Shown in pieces: positions 23,055-32,395 of a DNA stretch of 64,000 nucleotides. Positions within the stretch are counted from its first letter, which is position 1, and each line of letters begins with the position of its first letter. A model generated the notes under the pieces. It worked only from the letters and a program-made list of their open reading frames with translations. It was not told the DNA's origin and ran no database searches. Source of the stretch: Corallium rubrum (taxonomy: Eukaryota; Cnidaria; Anthozoa; Scleralcyonacea; Coralliidae); the NCBI GenBank assembly GCA_964035015.1, contig OZ036000.1, forward strand, positions 3,849,099-3,913,098. Direction: 5' to 3'. The position numbers and the translations under genes are program-made.

Positions 23055-25777
23055 GAACAAAAGAGACAAACTTTGGTTACTTGACAAATTTTGGTTACTT
23101 TGGTTAGTGAAATAAAGTTTAAATGAAGTAACCAAAGTTTGTCTCTTTTGTTCTTACTATTCTGCTCTACTTAGGTATTGAGCACTCTACCTGATATGAT
23201 TCTGAACCTGACACTTATATATATGTATATATATAATATATATGTATATTAAAACAACTGTAACCCCTCCCCGGGGCCCTACAAGTTTCTCTATGACTTT
23301 AATGCTTAAATTGTTTATTTCTATTGGCATGTGCTAGCCTTATTCTAAATTTACTTTCAGCTGGAAATATTTCAAGGATTAGCATATACAGAGATGTTCT
23401 GTCCATAGAAGATATCGAGTACAGTGACAGAAAGAAATACATTTGTGTTGGAGCCTTAAAAAACAAAAGCAAAATTGCACCAAGACAAATTGTCATACTG
23501 CGAGTCAAAGGTACTGTGCCCCCATTGTTTGTTTTAATACAATCATTATCACCAAAGTTTAATTTTAAGAGTTGGTGCATGGTTATAACTGGTTTAAATT
23601 TTAAAACAGTTTTTTTAACACTCACTAACTTTCTCTGACAATTAGTGGTAAACTACTACTAATGTGCCAGCGCATTAACAAATCTCGTACTTGTAATAAA
23701 ATTGCGGTGCCTTGAGAGTGTTATTAGACCACATGCATTAATTATATTCTGGGTGTGTGCAATCTATAAAAAAAACCTATAGAAAACAGGCCAATTGCCT
23801 AATAAGGCACTATAGAAATATAGACTAATATTGTACTGTAATCCTATATGTCACCTATAGAAAATGGGCCAATTGCCTATAGAAACGTATAGGTTGGTTA
23901 TAGATAACAACTCTATATTGGGGCAGCAGACCTTCCACCCCACCCCTGCAATTTCCAAGGTAAATTACCTATGCATGTTTTTGGTGGTTTTTTGATGACA
24001 TCAGAAGTCACAGTCAATGCTGTAAATATTATTTTTCAGCAGGTATTGAAATACAATTTTTATATATACAGTATAACATACTATATCTAACATCTTTTGT
24101 AGTAAAGCATTTTTCAAATGCCAAATATACAAGGCACTGCACTTTAGCACAGGGATGTAGCCAGGGGGGAGCTGTGGCTCTCCCCCTGTTGATATAAAAC
24201 AACAGACATGTAACTACAAAACTGATGCAATATGAATTATGTCAGGAAATAAACTAAACAGTGTATTCAATCTACTGAGTGTATTCATTTGGAGTATCTA
24301 TATGACGTTTGCGTGTTTTGAGTATTTTATGACATTTTTTAACCTTTAGTTAGAGTCTGTAAATGGCATTTCAGCGACTCTCAATTTCAAATTTCCCAGG
24401 GGAGCATACCCCTGGACCCCCCTAAAAATGTATTTTGATTTCAGCTCCCCCCTTTCAATATCCTGGCTACATCCCTGCTTTAGCATCCTTCTGGCTTAAT
24501 CTTAATAGATCCATTGGCACCACTCTGGCCTTTTATTGGAATTGTTGTAGAAGCACTTGTTGTGGCTGCCATCATTGGTGGAACAGAGTACTACAAATGC
24601 AGGAATGCCAGGAAAAACAGCAAAACAGGTAGGTAATACAACTGGAATCCACAACTGGAATCCAGTTGATATTTTTTCTACCACAAGTTTGACTTTAAAA
24701 CTAACCTGTATATTAATAACTTATTGGATTCATCGAAGCCTGATATGGCAAAATATTTAAGTTGAAAATTCAATATTGGGTGAGACCAAAGGTCAAGCCT
24801 AATATTAAAATTTTAGACTTAAATATTAAATTCCATATCGGGCAAAGATGAATCCAATTGGTGTTTTATTATATCGAAAAAATAATTGTGCAATTGGCAA
24901 GTAAATATACCTTGTGCACCTGTCCAAAGGTTGCTGCCCAATATGTAGTTGTCCTACATCGTAAAATATTGGGGTGGCATGTGACGCTAATGTAGGCATT
25001 TGATTGGATGATTAATTGCAAGGGTATATATAATAAAACTGGACTATGGGTGCCCTATATATCAATGACTGACCATCCAAAAATGGCAGTTTATGGATCC
25101 TTTCCCCATAGGCCCATAGTAGTAACCACCGACTTTTTTCTGATAATGAATTTATAACTAATTGATAGGCCAGCAGGCACAATTGAGCCCACAGTCAACA
25201 TATTGGCCAAAATATGGTCAGCAGTCACTACCATAAGAAAAGACTCATATTTCTGCCATCTTTGTTTGGTCACCTCTTGTAATTACCAGGTGATCTGACC
25301 GTGAGGGAAAGGCCTGGAACTAGCAACCTAATAGAAATCCACTTTGCTGTATTGAATAACTTATTTCTTTCATTTTCCTTTATCAAACTGGTTGAAACTT
25401 TGTATTTATGTTCAGTGTTGAAAATGATAAGTCTATGCTAAATTTGGGAACAAAATAAAGTATATTTCACGAGATATTAAATAGTTTAATTCGAAAAATG
25501 GATTTCTATTTGACAACTAGTCCCAGTCCTTTTCCGTGTTTTCAGATCACCTGGTATATATACAGTATATTTGGGGATACACCACACAAATATTTGCTGA
25601 GCTTTTGGCTTGTTGACTAAGGTCTTTGTAATGTCAGAGCAGTAATTTTATTTTGTTACGTTATTAGTGTTTAACTTATGGCATCTTGTACAGCTAAAAA
25701 ACATACGAAAATACTTTAATTTGATTTTTCTTTCCCATTTCATTTGTATTTTAGATGCTGGGGATAACGAAATGTAA
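16441..25777 (+). CDS. Basigin/neuroplastin-like receptor with three Ig domains
   Basis: Exons: 16441-16513, 17856-18071, 18399-18530, 18712-19011, 21365-21496, 23361-23510, 24509-24628, 25755-25777; all introns GT-AG and phase 1; 381 aa. Residues 1-24 are a signal peptide (CLYVLLISIS). Ig1 (25-140) spans exons 2-3, with cysteines in LECY and YYYC and the Trp in INWS. Ig2 (141-240) is one exon (LVCDV, VDWRR, VYTCQ). Ig3 (241-334) spans exons 5-6 (LKCDI, YKWQY, YICVG). The membrane segment LWPFIGIVVEALVVAAIIG carries the buried Glu and the LWPF-IGIV start typical of basigin and neuroplastin. The tail is short (KCRNARKNSK...DAGDNEM). Basigin relatives chaperone monocarboxylate transporters and mediate adhesion; that role here is inferred. 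An alternative C-terminus exists: a GTAAGC donor after 25773 could join an exon at 26443-26482. Confidence 0.85.
17018..17133. repeat. Foldback repeat with hammerhead-like loop, copy 1
   Basis: Perfect arms of about 42 bp (GTGGAAACACCACGTAAAAT and complement) flank a loop reading TGATGA, a GGCCTG/CAGGCC stem, then GAAA. The base before TGATGA is A where the hammerhead core needs C. Intronic in the three-Ig gene. The arms and the 40 bp to their left recur at 38300-38415 with the loop deleted. Confidence 0.7.
17372..17592. repeat. Five tandem 48-bp hairpins
   Basis: Units start at 17372, 17418, 17466, 17514 and 17562. Each is a 12-bp arm, a loop of about 6 bases and a complementary arm, joined by AAAATTTTCAGAATTTTT. 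Arm sequences differ between units (GTATGCTCAGCA, GTACGCTTGGCA) yet keep pairing within each unit. Because 48 is divisible by three, both strands read open. Intron 1 of the three-Ig gene. Confidence 0.9.
19200..19440. mobile_element. MITE with AGGYCCTGTTAGGG ends
   Basis: Inverted ends AGGTCCTGTTAGGG and CCCTAACAGGGCCT bound about 240 bp in intron 4 of the three-Ig gene. Flanking 8-mers ACAGAATG and CCAGAATC agree at six positions. The left side abuts a C-rich tract (19121-19150). Confidence 0.6.
20276..21083. mobile_element. Deleted Tigger/pogo-type DNA transposon
   Basis: Perfect 23-bp inverted ends starting CAGTGGAGCCTCGCTATAGC, flanked by TA, the signature of pogo/Tigger elements. 808 bp; most of the transposase is missing. 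Lies in intron 4 of the three-Ig gene. Confidence 0.92.
20641..20952 (-). pseudogene. C-terminal remnant of a pogo/Tigger transposase
   Basis: An open frame inside the Tigger element encodes SFSAEEVNAWLNVDENE followed by MTEDDIISSV and an acidic stretch. This matches the acidic C-terminal tail typical of Tigger/jerky-like transposases. The DNA-binding and DDE catalytic regions are absent, so it is an internal deletion derivative. Family call from tail motif plus element ends. Confidence 0.7.
21157..21276. repeat. AAT/GAT trinucleotide microsatellite
   Basis: About 40 AAT-type triplets with scattered GAT triplets, just upstream of exon 5 of the three-Ig gene. Confidence 0.95.
21500..21625. 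repeat. Fragment of the shared MITE core module
   Basis: GGGGTATGGGACATGCCCCC with a C run, then AATTCTAGGGTCTCTGAAATTTTG: the same module found inside several MITE families in this window (see findings). No ends recognised. Confidence 0.5.
21640..22490. mobile_element. Dispersed element, copy 1, with a minus-strand reading frame
   Basis: Homologous in blocks to 34400-35222 (TTAACAGCGCTGATA, CATGGCCTTGATGAATACTTCC). Both ends carry a word like GTGCTGCCTC, suggesting weak inverted ends. A 124-aa minus-strand frame (21833-22207) contains VQGDNMHLNVFNNDLVP and FLSLNNLP. I have seen similar wording in multi-copy cnidarian transposon-associated proteins but cannot name the family. Intron 5 of the three-Ig gene. 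Confidence 0.55.
22495..22640. repeat. Dispersed repeat also present near 55275-55390
   Basis: Shares ATATCTTTAGATTTATTTAT and CGTAAATGTAAAAACAAGTT blocks with 55275-55390. No ends identified. Confidence 0.6.
22675..22748. repeat. TA microsatellite within a palindrome
   Basis: A TA tract of about 48 bp is flanked by GCATGCCTGATATATA and its complement, so the whole region is self-complementary. Confidence 0.9.
23004..23155. repeat. TA tract next to a foldback MITE
   Basis: A TA tract (23004-23051) is followed by an inverted repeat at 23052-23155 with arms of about 30 bp (AGAACAAAAGAGACAAACTT and complement) around a 40-bp loop. Confidence 0.85.
23760..23935. repeat. Two-copy repeat with CCTATAGAAAA and GGCCAATTGCCTA
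   Basis: Two diverged tandem copies about 83 bp apart in intron 6 of the three-Ig gene. Confidence 0.6.
24150..24477. mobile_element. hAT-type MITE with CAGGGATGTAGCCAG ends
   Basis: 328 bp with perfect 15-bp inverted ends and an exact 8-bp duplication CTTTAGCA at 24142-24149 and 24478-24485. It ends only about 30 bp before the exon encoding the membrane segment of the three-Ig gene. A truncated relative is at 54890-55181. Confidence 0.95.
24718..24870. mobile_element. Small MITE with ATTGGATTCATC ends
   Basis: Imperfect inverted arms around TTGGATTCATC and GATGAATCCAA, with further pairing of GCCTGATATGG and CCATATCGGGC. About 150 bp, non-coding, in the last intron of the three-Ig gene. 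Confidence 0.6.
25030..25290. mobile_element. Dispersed element, pair member 1
   Basis: Homologous to 29710-30000: shared TATCAATGACTGAC, GAGCCCACAGTCAA and GCCATCTTTGTT blocks. The ends resemble ACTGGACT next to TATATA. No coding content. Confidence 0.6.
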
Positions 25778-26115
25778 GCTAGTTGTATTAATGTTATATT
25801 ATCAAGTACAGTATGTACTTTATTTAATCGTGGTGTGTTGCAAAGTTTATTAATTGGGGAGTTCATTCAATTATCCAATCAAAATTGAAATGAGCTTTAA
25901 TTCACAGCTAACAATTTCATTGGATAATTGGCAACCATGATTTTATACAACAAATTTCTGAATTCTAAAATAATCCTGAATTCTAACAGAATTGAAACCC
26001 AAACCCTCCCTCCCCCCCCCCCCTCCCCACCAGCAAGAAGCCCCACCTCTGACCACGACACCCCCTACCACTATACTCCTCAGCCTCACCTTATACACTT
26101 GATAATTTAATAGTT

Positions 26116-26316
26116 AAGCCTGGCATACATTAGAGAAAATTTCCAAAACACTGTTTCAGAAACAAAAGTTCCCAGTGCATGTTAAAAAGTTTCTGAAACT
26201 TTGTTCCAGAAATTAAGTTTCCCTGACCAGAGCACTGTTCTATTTTTTAAAACATGTTTTGGGAACTTTCTCAAAAATGTGTTTCGGAAACTTTGTTTCA
26301 GTGTATGCTGGGCTCT
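26116..26316. mobile_element. MITE with AGCCTGGCATACA ends
   Basis: Imperfect ends AGCCTGGCATACAT and TGTATGCTGGGCT bound about 200 bp rich in GTTTC/GAAAC words, between the two alternative last exons of the three-Ig gene. Confidence 0.6.
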
Positions 26317-26989
26317 ACAATACGCTTTTTAGCCTAACATATCGCATGTGGGACAGAGAAGTCCCCTGGGATTCAGGATTAAGTCCTGAATTCTAAGTGA
26401 GAGGAGACGTTGCAGCCTCAACTGTTTGCTTGGTTTCTTTAGAGAACCTCCAGCGGAGACAGCGACTACGGTGTTAACCTGATAAGCCTTTACATGATAG
26501 AAGGAAATCTAAAGAAACTCCAAACAAATCGTCTTGTAAAGCCCAATATTTGAGTTATGAACTAAGAAACAGAATATTTTGACTTCTAGCCCGGTCATTG
26601 CTAATTTGAAGTCCGAGATGAAAAACTCCCGAGTGCATGTTTTCTCCAAATTTCCGGAAAAACATGGTATTACTTGTTAATATTAATATACATGAAAAAA
26701 TTTGTTCAAGTCAATTGTACTTACATTACAGTGCTCCTGAAGTTCGAGGTCCAGTCCTTGTTACCATGCATATTTGGTTGTTTAAAAACGCTTTGCTTCT
26801 TTCACCACTATTTGAGAAATGTACTCAAAGCACTAAGAATCTTCTAGTTTTCGTGTAGGCACTTTACTTACAACATTAAACAAGAATTAGCTTCAAATTT
26901 GAACGAATTCATTGTCCACCACTATTCCGAATCTTGTCCGCCATCTTTGTTTATTTTGTACAGGTAAAGCCTGCGCTGTGGCCTGGGTA

Positions 26990-27490
26990 CGAGGTCGGAA
27001 AATACCATCCGTCAAAATCCGCCACAGAACTGATTGGTTCTTTTTAGTTTATATTGGTTTTTGATTGGCTCATTGACTCTAAAAAATTGCAGTGCTCTCG
27101 CCAATCAAAATTTAGACTTTCAATACACTGCTATTGGTCGAAATATCTTCTACAGCGAAATATCTTCGGTTTTCTATAACTCAAATGTTTGTATTTACAA
27201 GGTGATATTTCTCGTGGTTGGTTTTAATTCTATATTGGTTTTTTGACATCGTCCTGGTGATGGTTTTTAGCTCATACTGGAAGCTATAAACATTTAAAGA
27301 TAATTCTAATAACACTTTTTTAAAACTCTTAGAAACCATTTAAGAAATTCTAGAAACTATTTGGAAAATTCTAGAAATTTACACTTTTAGAAAATTCTAG
27401 AAATTCAACAACTTCTGAGAAATTTTAAAAAAGGATTCTAGAAACAGAAAATTCTGGAAATTCTAGAAACTTCGTAGGCCTTTCTGGAAA
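26990..27490. promoter_or_regulatory. Cluster of CCAAT boxes and perfect heat-shock elements
   Basis: Five CCAAT boxes (ATTGG at 27033, 27053, 27064 and 27133; CCAAT at 27101) precede three perfect GAAnnTTCnnGAA heat-shock elements at 27364-27376, 27390-27402 and 27447-27459, plus several near matches built on TTCTAGAA. This layout is typical of heat-shock promoters, where HSF and NF-Y bind. No gene with a matching start was found on either side. Confidence 0.5.
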
Positions 27491-27740
27491 CTCGTTGACT
27501 CGAGAAACAAGGTGAAAGGATACGTTATGAAAACCTAGTTCCCGTATAGTATATTTATTGGTATTTGATTGACATTACTGCTTGCCTCTGCCCCAGATCT
27601 CGCGCATGATCTCATTCGGTCCAGTTCTCGTCGTTGCGTTTGCAAGCCTGTATTTAATAATAGATTGTCGATAGGCGTATCTTTAGATTTTTAATATTAA
27701 GTTTAAAAATAACAAAAACTGTGTACGTCTAATTGCATGA

Positions 27741-27889
27741 GCGAGGGAGGGGGAAGGGGGAGGGAGGGAGGGAAGGAGAGGGGGAGGGAGGGAAGGAGAG
27801 GGGGAGGGAGGGAAGGAGAGGGGGAGGGAGGGAAGGAGAGGGGGAGGGAGGGAAGGAGAGGGGGAGGGAGGGAAGGAGAGAGGGAGGGT
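27741..27889. repeat. 20-bp purine-only minisatellite
   Basis: About seven copies of a 20-bp GGGAGGGAGGGAAGGAGAGG-type unit. The + strand is all G and A with dense GGG runs, so it could form G-quadruplex or triplex DNA. All frames are open, without coding meaning. Confidence 0.95.
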
Positions 27890-28261
27890 ATATTATTCCA
27901 TTTTGTGATACCACTCAACAAAATCATCTGATTGCTTGTCTCTTCTGTTAACATAGGCCAGTTGCACGATGTCGAGCCACATGCATAAAAACGTGGCCAA
28001 TACTAAACGAAATTTAACTATGTTTTTTAGTTCCTGATACTAATATCTAGAGAAATTGTCGAATTTCCTTCATTTACCACATTTGTTATGCTTGTGGCCC
28101 GCCAAAATGATGCGTGCGCATGATCGTGCAACTCCGCGTATATGTGTGTTTTCGCCTCAGGTAGTCAGCGTGGCCTCCAAAAGCAGACGTGAGGCGCTAC
28201 CGTCACTCCCCATTCCCTTACGGAAGCTACCGGCGTTAGGCGTCACCCTTCGCGTATTGGC

Positions 28262-28560
28262 CATTTCCCAAAGAGTTGAAGACTGGTGACGGGTTAGGAA
28301 CGCTTACTTGGGATCGTTTGTAGGGACAGATTTCGTGCTTGATAGCGTAAGCTCAATGAAACTGTCCCAAGAGCACTCAATGCTCTTTACCAGTCTTCAA
28401 CTCTTTTGGGAAATAGACAATTCCCCTTGAGTCACGTCATTCTCGTTCCCAGAGCCCGTGTTTGTGGACCACGCCAGAGTTGACAGACCTGTCAGACCAG
28501 AAGTGAAGCATGTTTGCAAACTACTTCGTCGTTAACGAAACCAGTTGAAGACTGGTGACG
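28262..28560. repeat. Inverted repeat around GTTGAAGACTGGTGAC
   Basis: CCCAAAGAGTTGAAGACTGG (28266) pairs with CCAGTCTTCAACTCTTTTGG (about 28390). A third copy, AGTTGAAGACTGGTGACG, lies at 28543. Probably MITE remains. Confidence 0.5.
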
Positions 28561-28786
28561 AGATACGATCGCCAGGCGCTAGCATTCGTGGGATCGCTTG
28601 GAGAGATGTTGTCGTGTTCAACGAGTCGATTTGCCACAGTTCTGAAACTGAAAGCATATTTACAATCTCATCGCCGCGTCCCCGAGCTATCTCGCCATGG
28701 AAATTATCGGACATTCCAGGACGCACGTACAAAAGTTTAAAAACGCTCCTTTAGCCATTGAAACAAAAAATATTTCACTGGCTAAC

Positions 28787-29412
28787 ATGGCCTTTTATAC
28801 CGTTACGGGGCAAAATAAGTCGCGAACACAGCTCGTATTAGATTTTCACAAAGTCCTTTTCAGACATTTGTGACCTTTGGACATTTTCGACCTTTCGGTT
28901 CCTCGTTGAAAAGGTAAATATTTTTGACTTTTACCACCTGCAGCGCGCCAAAATTCACCAGTGAATTTTTCGACCGGATACGTAATTCGGGAAGTAATTA
29001 TAAGTGCTATCTTTGGAAGTTGGAGTTAAACAGACTCTTGAAAATGTTTTAGTAGGGGTAGAACCACTTTCCATTGCATGTACGACAACCCGAAACACGT
29101 CAAAACAGGGCGATGTACATTTCAGCGATTTCCCGCCAGAATATTTTATTAGATTCAAACACCTGCAAGCGAAGCAAGTCCGCTTCTTTCCTCCCGCCTT
29201 TCCGCTCGGCCGCAAAAACTAGCGCTAAGAGGCGGACTTGGAGCAAGTCTAAGCTCGTATAAACGGTCATGTAATCAATAAGCCGCGACTAAAGCAAGCC
29301 CAGGGTTGAAGCTAGTCCAAAATAAGTCGCGGCTTATTCAAGAATTGATCGTTTATACGAGCTGTTTCCAACGTATTTAAGTCGCGACTTATTTTGCGCG
29401 GTATAAAAGACC
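28787..29412. mobile_element. MITE-like element with GGYCTTTTATACCG ends
   Basis: Ends CTTTTATACCG then GCAAAATAAGTCGCGA pair across about 620 bp, with gaps. AAGTCGCGACTTA-like words recur inside. A short minus-strand frame from about 29078 (MESGSTPTKTFSRV) is present but not recognised. Confidence 0.6.
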
Positions 29413-29709
29413 CTATTGATGCGCATGTGTGCTGTGCCATAAAAGACAAGACAAAGATGAATAATGGCCATAATAATTTTTTACAACAACACTTCAGTTT
29501 TATGGCTACCTGATTTATATACCTGTTGGCCACTTTGTTTTCTTCATCTCTATTTTTGATAGTTTCTGAACAATATTTTCAACATTAATAATTTAATTCG
29601 TTGCTGGAATACTTTGCAGCGCTCCCACCGTTCAATAAAATGATATTCAAGGACTTTTCCACGAGATTAACCAATCGCCAGACTTTTTCTCTCAAATTTA
29701 AGGATTTTC

Positions 29710-30000
29710 CATAACTGTATATCAATGACTGACAAAGGATGCCCGATCCAAAATGGCGCCTAATAGATCCCAGATAGGTCCTCTTTACCATGGTAGTAAC
29801 TGCCGACCTTTTTCTAAATTTAACTGGTTTCATCCTGGTTTCATCGGAGTGCGGGCGCGTATGAGCCCACAGTCAAATAAACTTGCAAAATGGGTCAGCG
29901 GTATCAACCATGAGAAATAGGTCCCCTGTTTGTTTCCGCCATCTTTGTTGAGTGACCAATTTTTGAGGCATTTAGACGAGACGGGCAGTCCAGTTATATA
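29710..30000. mobile_element. Dispersed element, pair member 2
   Basis: Diverged copy of the element at 25030-25290, in the same orientation, ending near GCAGTCCAGTTATATATA. Confidence 0.6.
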
Positions 30001-30166
30001 TAGGTCAACAGTGGGAACTGACTGACTTCATTCCATCAACGTTACACTTCACCTCTCGTACATCTCGATGTACAATATGTTGGCGTTAATATCAGATTAA
30101 CCACTCATCCGCAATAAACTATAACTCTTATTCTTAATTAAAGTGGTAACCATAAATATAGTCACC

Positions 30167-30647
30167 TTAACGTGCGTATGAAGCGAAATTATTATTGTCT
30201 TAAATGAAAGAGCTCTCAAAACGACAAAGTAACATCTTTTACAGATCTTCGTTTCTGTGCCTCGTTGTTGAGATATTTCAATTTTTTTGATATGCAAATT
30301 AAACTCTTTGACATCACACGTGTATAATGAGTTATCAGAGAAGGTTCGGTATCTTTGTTATTATCAAACGAAATCAATTAAAAATCTGTATGTCTAATGC
30401 TGTATGCGAAATAAACGCTCAGGATCGGTTTCGAAGTGATTTCGTTTGATAATAGCAAAGATATAGAACTTTCTCCGATAACTCATTATACACGTGTGAT
30501 GTCAAAGTGTTTAATTTGCATATCAAAGAAACTGAAATATCTCAACAACGAAGCACGGAAACGAAGATCTGCAAAAGATGTTACGTTGTAGTTTTAAGAG
30601 TTCTTTCATTTAAGACAATAATAATTTTCGCTTCACAGGCACTTTAA
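30167..30647. mobile_element. Foldback element with TTAA ends and arms of about 210 bp
   Basis: TTAACGTGCGTATGAAGCG at the left pairs with CGCTTCACAGGCACTTTAA at the right, and pairing continues for about 210 bp to a central region near 30380-30435. TTAA at both tips fits piggyBac- or Kolobok-type insertion. Non-coding. Confidence 0.85.
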
Positions 30648-30649
30648 CA

Positions 30650-30912
30650 CATGCATGTCTCAATCCGGTACTAAAAAATAACAGACGCAGAAATTATAGA
30701 GTAATGAACATTCGACGCCTTGTCTGTCTTCTAGCCATGTCTAGAAACGCGTAGCTTGAACACACTAGGGACTTACCAACACAGCTGTCTAACACATCAT
30801 TTGACAAAGCTCACTAACGGTTGTGAGTGTTCGGCCTCTCCGTCATGGAGTTCAGTGCCTTGCTCAGCATTGGCATCTACATCAAATACAAAGCAATACA
30901 AATAATTTAATT
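30650..30912. repeat. Segment duplicated near 54830-55690
   Basis: CAATCCGGTACTAAAAAA, GCCATGTCTAGAA, GGACTTACCA and TCTACATCAAATACAAAGCA occur in the same order at both loci. The second copy is longer because elements were inserted into it. Confidence 0.75.
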
Positions 30913-30914
30913 TA

Positions 30915-30937
30915 ATAAATTTCCAATTTGCTAAATT

Positions 30938-31009
<72 letters not shown>

Positions 31010-31036
31010 AATTTAGCAAATTGGAAATTTATTATT
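30915..31036. repeat. TA microsatellite in the loop of a palindrome
   Basis: A TA tract of about 68 bp is flanked by AAATTTCCAATTTGCTAAAT and its reverse complement. Confidence 0.9.
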
Positions 31037-31345
31037 ATATATATATATATATATTTGTGAAATTCATTACTAATTCATGAGTTTTGCAGCCAATCCAATT
31101 TCAGAAATTGCGTCACATGTTACCCCTGTAAACCCCATACAAACTAAAACCAATGATGCTAATTAGTTACAACCACTAGTGGATGTATACTCTTCTGATA
31201 CAACCACTAGTGCCTGTAACTAATTAGCATCTCAATATCCCAAAGGGATTTTTACTATTCACTCATTTCACAAGTTGTTTTTCGGCTCGTGATTGTATAT
31301 TCAATACAACACGGCCGCTCGTGTTGTAAACATTACATATAAATA

Positions 31346-31432
<87 letters not shown>

Positions 31433-31697
31433 GAAATTCATTAATAATTCATGAGTTTTGCAGCCAATCCAATTTCAGAAATTACGTCACATGTATACCC
31501 CTGTAAACCCCATACAAACCACTAGTGCTTGTAACTAATTAGCATCTCAAAATGATTATCCCAAAGGGATTTTTACTATTTATTCATTTCACAAGTTGTT
31601 TACAACAAGAGCGTCCTTGTTGTATTGAATATACAATCACTCGCCTTCGGCTCGTGATTGTATAATTCAATACAACACGGCCGCTCGTGTTGTAAAC

Positions 31698-31766
<69 letters not shown>
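31036..31766. repeat. Two-copy tandem repeat with long TA tracts
   Basis: Copies at about 31051-31340 and 31428-31700 share TTTGTGAAATTCATTA, GCAGCCAATCCAATTTCAGA and CACGGCCGCTCGTGTTGTAA. Each is followed by a long TA tract. Copy 2 has an internal inverted pair (TTGTATTGAATATACAATCA region) partly deleted from copy 1. Confidence 0.85.
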
Positions 31767-31767
<1 letters not shown>

Positions 31768-31859
31768 ATTAAAATTAAAGGCACATTGAGGCCACTGGCA
31801 GCAGAGCGAAGCCCCAATCCAGGCCAGTGAAATACTATATAGCAAGGACAACAGCGACG

Positions 31860-31905
31860 ATAAACAACAACAACAACAACAACAACAAAAACAAAAACAA
31901 AAACC
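31860..31905. repeat. CAA microsatellite
   Basis: CAA repeats merging into CAAAAA repeats immediately before the 19-bp minisatellite. Confidence 0.95.
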
Positions 31906-31911
31906 ACTCCG

Positions 31912-32395
31912 CCAAGTTTGCCCACGCCACCCAAGTTTGCCCACTCCGGTGTCCACACCATCCAGTTTGCCCACACCACCCAAGTTTGCCCACACCACCC
32001 AAGTTTGCCCACACCACCCAAGTTTGCCCACACCACCCAAGTTTGCCCACACCACCCAAGTTTGCCCACACCACCCAAGTTTGCCCACACCACCCAAGTT
32101 TGCCCTCTCCACCCAAGTTTGTCCACTCCACCCAAGTTTGCCCACTCCACCCAAGTTTGTCCACTCCACCCAAGTTTGTCCACTCCACCCAAGTTTGCCC
32201 ACTCCACCCAAGTTTGCCCACTCCACCCAAGTTTGCCCACTCCACCCAAGTTTGCCCACTCCACCCACGTTTGCCCACTCCACCCACGTTTGCCCACTCC
32301 ACCCAAGTTTGCCCACTCCACCCAAGTTTGCCCACACCACCCAAGTTTGCCCACACCACCCAAGTTTGCCCACTCCACCCAAGTTTGCCCATTCC
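31912..32395. repeat. 19-bp minisatellite at the 3' end of the five-Ig receptor gene
   Basis: About 25 copies of CAAGTTTGCCCACACCACC, with blocks of CACACC- and CACTCC-type units and a few variants. The unit has no stop codon in any frame of either strand, so long frames here say nothing about coding. The last receptor exon runs directly into it at 32391. Confidence 0.95.
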
